A program made the translations under genes and the position numbers. A DNA stretch of 44,116 bases from Frankia nepalensis (lineage in GTDB: Bacteria; Actinomycetota; Actinomycetes; Frankiales; Frankiaceae), in assembly GCF_016786325.1 (NCBI RefSeq), contig NZ_JADWYU010000148.1:1-44116 (forward strand), in the 5' to 3' direction. A model generated the notes under the pieces. That model was not told the origin of the DNA and did no database searches. It worked only from the letters and a program-made list of their open reading frames with translations. This document shows positions 40,655-44,116 of the stretch, one piece after another (position 1 is the first letter of the stretch; each line of letters begins with the position of its first letter).

Positions 40655-41938
40655 TCATGACCGCCGGTTCGCGGCCAGGTAGCCCGCGAGGTGGCCGGTC
40701 ACCTCGCGGGCGTCGTCCTCGATGCCGTGGATGAAGGTGGACCGCCGCCGCAGCAGCACGGGCAGCCCCAGCGCGTACAGCCCCGGGCCGTCCACCACGC
40801 CGCCTTCGTGGCGCAACCGGCCCTTCGCGTCGACGACGGGCACGTCGAGCCACCCGTAGTCGGGCCGGAACCCCGTCGCCCACACGATGGCGCGGATCTC
40901 GCCGCCTCGCAGGTCGAGCCGCAGCCGCGGCGAGGAGGGCTCGGGCGTCGGCGCGAAGCGCTCGGGCGGGCCGACCTCGGCGCCGCGGGCGCGGGCCCAC
41001 TCGTCGAACGTGTCCAGCAGGCGTTCCAGCTTGAGGTCCGCGAGCGCGAACAGGTTGCGCAGGCCGCCGGAGAACAGCGCCTCGCCGTCGCGCACGGCCG
41101 CGAGGCGGCCGACCAGCTCGACGCCCAGCGCGGCGAGCGTGCCCAGGTCGAGCGTGTGGCGTTCGGGAGTCCCGACGAGCTGCGGCGAGGGCAGCCGCCG
41201 GGCCCGCTCGAGGTCGTCGACCTCGTCGTACCGCTGGTCCCACACACCCGACGCGTCCATCCACCACAGCACGTCGCGGCCCCGGTAGAGGCGCGGCAGG
41301 CGCACGTGCTCACCCACCGAGAGCGTCACCGGCCGGCCCGACCGGGCCAGCTCGGCCGCCAGCTGCACGCCGGTCGCCGACGCTCCGACGACGAGGACAC
41401 CGCCGTCGGGGAGCTGCGCGGGGCCGCGGTAGTCGAAGGGCGTCAGCTGCTCGACGGCCGCCGGCACGGCCTGGGCGAACGGCGGCACCGTGGGCCGGTT
41501 GCAGGCGCCGCTCGCGATGACGACCGCGCGGCAGCGGATCTCGCCATGATCCGTCGTGACGCGGTACTCGGCGTGGTTCCCGGTGTCGGCGCGGCGCACC
41601 GACAGCACGTTCGTGCCGGTCCGGACGGGCGCCCCCGAGACCTTGGCGAACCGCTCGATGAACGCGGTCACCTCGCCCATGGTCATGTAGCCGTCGGGGT
41701 CCTGGCCCTCGTAGCGCTGGCCCGGCAGGCGGCTCTGCCAGTTGGGAGTGAGCAGCCGCAGGGAGTCCCAGCGTTCGCGCCGCCAGGAGTTCGCCACCTC
41801 GCCCCGCTCGAGCACGACGTGGTCGATCGACCGTTCGCGCAGGAAGTGGCTCGCGGCGAGGCCCGCGTGCCCCGCGCCGATGACGACCACGGTGGTGCGC
41901 TCGATGGCTCGGCCCCCCTTGTGTCGGATCCCGGTCAA
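40655..41938 (-). CDS. FAD/NAD(P)-dependent flavoprotein monooxygenase (FMO-like)
   Basis: The 427-residue protein starts at TTG 41938; the true start is uncertain because coding character begins at about IERTTVVVIGAG and no other ATG/GTG lies nearby. The FAD-binding motif is GAGHAGLAASHFL (about 21-33), and the second Rossmann motif for NADPH is VVGASATGVQLAAELA. IVWATGFRPDYGWL is the conserved ATG segment linking the two domains. The pattern NSWRRERWDSLRLLTPN is typical of group B flavin monooxygenases, which hydroxylate N or S atoms or do Baeyer-Villiger reactions. The gene is divergent from the OsmC gene across 84 bases. No partner gives the substrate. Confidence 0.9.
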   Translation of the reverse strand: MTGIRHKGGRAIERTTVVVIGAGHAGLAASHFLRERSIDHVVLERGEVANSWRRERWDSLRLLTPNWQSRLPGQRYEGQDPDGYMTMGEVTAFIERFAKVSGAPVRTGTNVLSVRRADTGNHAEYRVTTDHGEIRCRAVVIASGACNRPTVPPFAQAVPAAVEQLTPFDYRGPAQLPDGGVLVVGASATGVQLAAELARSGRPVTLSVGEHVRLPRLYRGRDVLWWMDASGVWDQRYDEVDDLERARRLPSPQLVGTPERHTLDLGTLAALGVELVGRLAAVRDGEALFSGGLRNLFALADLKLERLLDTFDEWARARGAEVGPPERFAPTPEPSSPRLRLDLRGGEIRAIVWATGFRPDYGWLDVPVVDAKGRLRHEGGVVDGPGLYALGLPVLLRRRSTFIHGIEDDAREVTGHLAGYLAANRRS

Positions 41939-42022
41939 TCCTGGTCCGGGCCCATCCGGCCAGTGTATTGTCGAGAATCCCCACGGAGAATCTGGGGAAT
42001 TGGGGCGAGAGGGGCGTCACGC
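41939..42022. promoter_or_regulatory. Divergent promoter region, flavoprotein and OsmC genes
   Basis: This 84-base interval contains an AT-rich patch (GTGTATTGTCGAGAATCCCC near 41962) and a small CCCC...GGGG inverted repeat. It should carry both promoters. I could not assign -35/-10 boxes with confidence. Confidence 0.45.
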
Positions 42023-42571
42023 ATGACCACGGTCGACAACGGAGTCAACGTCCAGGCACTGCTCGACGCGCGCGAGGTGTTGAAGGGCGCGCCCGAGGCC
42101 GCGCAGTTCACCTGGAAGGCGTCGTCCACGTGGCAGAACGGCGTCCACAGCACCACGAGGATCCAGGGCTTCCACGGTCTCGGCGCCGAGCAGAGCCACA
42201 AGACCGAAACCGTGTTCGACGCGGACCACCCTGAGATCTTCGCGGCGGAGGACAACGGCATCACGCCGATCGAGTACCTGCTCGTCGGCCTGGCGAGCTG
42301 CCTGACGGCCGGCGTGGCCTCCGTCGCGCAGAACCGCGGCATCCAGCTGCGCTCGGTCGAGGCGTCGCTCGAGGGCAAGCACGACATCCGCGGGATCCTC
42401 GGCATCGACGGCGACGTCCGCAACGGCTTCAATGACATCAAGGTGACGTTCACGATTGACGCGGACGCCTCGGAGAAGGACATCGCGGCGCTGGTCGCCC
42501 AGTCCCAGAAGCGTTCCGCCGTGTTCGACGCGCTCACGAACCCGACGAACGTCACGGTCGAGGTCGCCTGA
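42023..42571 (+). CDS. OsmC-family protein with a single cysteine
   Basis: The 182-residue protein starts at ATG 42023 with GAGAGGGG upstream. It is an OsmC/Ohr-superfamily member: ITPIEYLLVGLASCLTAGVA contains the conserved Cys93. The segment FNDIKVTFTIDADASEKDIA and the C-terminal FDALTNPTNVTVEV fit the OsmC fold. OsmC and Ohr reduce organic hydroperoxides using two cysteines. Here the second position is occupied by Ser165 (KRSAVFDAL) and there is no other cysteine in the protein. This places it in the YhfA-like or one-Cys group, whose activity is less clear. The divergent flavoprotein and the nearby catalase suggest an oxidative-stress context. Confidence 0.93.
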   Translation: MTTVDNGVNVQALLDAREVLKGAPEAAQFTWKASSTWQNGVHSTTRIQGFHGLGAEQSHKTETVFDADHPEIFAAEDNGITPIEYLLVGLASCLTAGVASVAQNRGIQLRSVEASLEGKHDIRGILGIDGDVRNGFNDIKVTFTIDADASEKDIAALVAQSQKRSAVFDALTNPTNVTVEVA

Positions 42572-42606
42572 GCGACAAAGCGAAGCAGAGCCGCGCGGCG
42601 GAGGCA

Positions 42607-43830
42607 TTGACTGCGCTCATGTCGTCCGCGGCGAGGCTCGAGCCCGGCTCGGTCGGCAGCGTCGAGACGCGGTACCTCGACCTGCCGACGCCGGTGCGGC
42701 TCGACTGCGGACGGGAGCTGTACCCGGTCCGGGTGGCGTACGAGACGTACGGCACGCTCGCGCCCGGGCGCGACAACGTCATCCTGGTGTGCCACGCGCT
42801 GAGCGGCGACGCCCACGCGGCCGGCTACTCGAAGACGCCCCTCCAGGAAGGCACCCGTGACGGGTTCGGGGCGGCCGACCGCGACGGCGCGGCCGGCCGG
42901 GGCCTCGGCTGGTGGGACGGGATGATCGGCCCAGGCAAGGCCTTCGACACCGACCGGTTCTTCGTCGTCGCCACGAACCTGCTCGGCGGCTGCCGCGGGA
43001 CGACGGGGCCGTCGTCGACCGACCCGGCGACGGGCCGGCCCTACGGGTCGGACTTCCCCGTCGTGACCGTCGCCGACATGGTCCGGACCGAGCGCGCGTT
43101 CCTGGACGCGCTCGGCATCGAGCGGCTCGCGGCGGTGGCCGGCGGCTCGCTCGGCGGGATGCAGGCGCTCGAGTGGGCGACCCTGTTCCCCGACCAGGTC
43201 GACGCCGTCGTGGCGATCGCGAGCACGCACGCGCTGCATCCGCAGGGCGTCGCCTGGAACGCGATCGCCCGCGACGCGATCATGCGCGACCCGGCCTGGC
43301 GCGGCGGCCACTACTACGGCACCGGGCTGGCGCCGGACGCCGGCATGGGCGTGGCCCGGATGGTCGGGCACGTCACGTACCTGTCGGCGCCGGCTCTGGA
43401 CGAGAAGTTCGGCCGGCGCCTGCAGTTCTCCGACGACATCCGGTACACGATCACCGAACCGGAGTTCGAGGTCGAGAGCTACCTGCGCCACCAGGCCGAC
43501 TCGTTCGTCCGGCGCTTCGACGCCAACACCTACCTCTACACGTCGCGCGCCCTGACGTACTTCGACCTCGCGCGGCAGCACGGCGGCGGCTCGCTCACCC
43601 GAGCGCTCGCGGGCGTCTCGGCGCGGACGCTGCTGATCGCGTTCAGCTCCGACTGGCTGTACCCACCGGCCGCGTCGGCGGAGATCGCCGACGCGCTGCG
43701 TACCCTCGGCAAGCCGGTCGAGCTCCACGTGATCGACGCGCCGTATGGTCACGACTGCTTCCTGCTGGAGGAAGCGCGGCAGACGCCGATCATCCGCCGC
43801 TTCCTGGCCCATGCCGGGACCAGCGGGTGA
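42607..43830 (+). CDS. metX: Homoserine O-acetyltransferase
   Basis: The protein is 407 residues from TTG 42607; ATG 42619 gives 403 residues and is an equally possible start, since GGAGG at 42600-42604 is badly spaced for both. It is an alpha/beta-hydrolase of the MetX group. It has ILVCHALSGDAHAAGY near the oxyanion hole and GGSLGGMQALEW with nucleophile Ser181. It also has SSDWLYPP with Asp349 and GHDCFL with His382. FFVVATNLLGGCRGTTGP and the helical lid region are characteristic. It transfers acetyl from acetyl-CoA to homoserine, the first step of direct-sulfhydrylation methionine synthesis. The partner metY is not within the window; upstream is the OsmC gene, 35 bases away, so co-transcription is possible. 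Confidence 0.95.
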   Translation: MTALMSSAARLEPGSVGSVETRYLDLPTPVRLDCGRELYPVRVAYETYGTLAPGRDNVILVCHALSGDAHAAGYSKTPLQEGTRDGFGAADRDGAAGRGLGWWDGMIGPGKAFDTDRFFVVATNLLGGCRGTTGPSSTDPATGRPYGSDFPVVTVADMVRTERAFLDALGIERLAAVAGGSLGGMQALEWATLFPDQVDAVVAIASTHALHPQGVAWNAIARDAIMRDPAWRGGHYYGTGLAPDAGMGVARMVGHVTYLSAPALDEKFGRRLQFSDDIRYTITEPEFEVESYLRHQADSFVRRFDANTYLYTSRALTYFDLARQHGGGSLTRALAGVSARTLLIAFSSDWLYPPAASAEIADALRTLGKPVELHVIDAPYGHDCFLLEEARQTPIIRRFLAHAGTSG

Positions 43831-43849
43831 CATCAGGAAAAGAAGACAT

Positions 43850-44023
43850 GCAGACTTCGGCCACCACGCCCGGACGGAGCGAACCAGCAAACACAGTCGC
43901 TGGGACCCGGCCACACGGCGCGGAGGCGCGCCTACGGCAGACTTTGGCCACCACGCCCGGGCGGAGTGAACCAGCGAACACAGTCGCTGGGACCCGGCCA
44001 CACGGCGCGGAGGCGCGCCTCCG
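43850..44023. repeat. 87-bp tandem duplication downstream of metX
   Basis: Bases 43850-43936 and 43937-44023 are two adjacent copies of an 87-bp unit with few differences. Each contains CAGTCGCTGGGACCCGG and ends in a GGAGGCGCGCCT palindrome. In one plus-strand frame both copies read through without a stop, but no gene start or domain supports translation. The element looks like a dispersed intergenic repeat. Confidence 0.9.
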
Positions 44024-44025
44024 CG
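44006..44025. terminator. 20-bp perfect palindrome in the second repeat copy
   Basis: CGCGGAGGCGCGCCTCCGCG is its own reverse complement. It closes the second 87-bp repeat copy and could form a hairpin ending the metX transcript; without a loop or T-tract this is uncertain. A further stem (GCCCGCC/GGCGGGC) follows near 44029-44058. Confidence 0.5.
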
Positions 44026-44116
44026 GAGGCCCGCCCCGAGCGCAGCGAAGTGGCGGGCCGCAGCGGAGGTCGCCGGAGCGCACGTGAGCGGAGGAGGTCG
44101 CGGCGCGGAGGTCCCG

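Noticed and set aside
43857-44087. Small repeat peptide gene reading through the 87-bp repeats
   Set aside because: Both strands have open frames simply because the unit length (87) is divisible by three; no ribosome site or domain.

Overview
The window is very GC-rich, with strong G/C preference at third codon positions, frequent GTG/TTG starts, 4-bp start/stop overlaps and actinobacterial protein families (acVLRF1, DUF6928-like, DUF1206, an Rv1747-like FHA-ABC exporter, FHA/PP2C signalling proteins with zinc ribbons). It looks like the chromosome of a high-GC actinomycete. A Frankia-like organism is my best guess from overall style, but no rRNA or diagnostic marker is present to prove it. 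I support 31 protein genes and one tRNA.

Layout. 64-3055 (-): a zinc-ribbon/FHA protein and a zinc-ribbon/PP2C phosphatase, both with Gly-rich disordered segments; together they look like the reader and eraser of Ser/Thr phosphorylation. 3908-5747: a 23S rRNA 2'-O-methyltransferase (RlmB/TrmH type) convergent with an acVLRF1 peptidyl-tRNA hydrolase, separated by a perfect 10-bp hairpin terminator. 5790-9325: two low-complexity proteins of unknown function. 9500-12613: an acetamidase/formamidase and an AlkZ-like HTH_42 protein with a QAQ motif. 12726-12801: tRNA-Thr(TGT), followed by a DUF6928-like gene of visibly lower GC. 13995-18506: an accessory stretch with an AraC regulator, a dihydrofolate-reductase-like protein, an HxlR regulator divergent from an MGT-type glycosyltransferase, and a methyltransferase. 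18574-26754 (-): a DNA-binding-like protein, an orphan solute-binding lipoprotein and a 1266-residue double-FHA ABC exporter.

27261-36072 is the most system-like part. A leftward operon (NTF2-like protein, SDR, acyl-CoA ligase) faces a rightward operon (DUF7064/CrtC-like protein, cytochrome P450, ACAD10/APH-type phosphotransferase, SDR), followed by a TetR regulator. The shared 203-bp divergent region carries repeated CTGTCTCRTC motifs in both orientations, one of them directly abutting a start codon. The content is that of a catabolic or modifying pathway for a hydrophobic carboxylic acid (steroid, terpenoid or fatty acid); the substrate cannot be read from sequence.

36436-43830 holds stress and housekeeping genes: catalase, an MscS-type channel, a DUF1206 membrane protein, a flavoprotein monooxygenase, an OsmC protein with a single cysteine, and MetX. 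The window ends in an 87-bp tandem duplication.

Short direct repeats are a recurring theme: 17-bp iterons before the catalase gene, 18-bp iterons before the DUF1206 gene, tandem duplications across the stop codons of two genes, a 38-bp perfect palindrome, and many in-frame minisatellites coding for disordered linkers.
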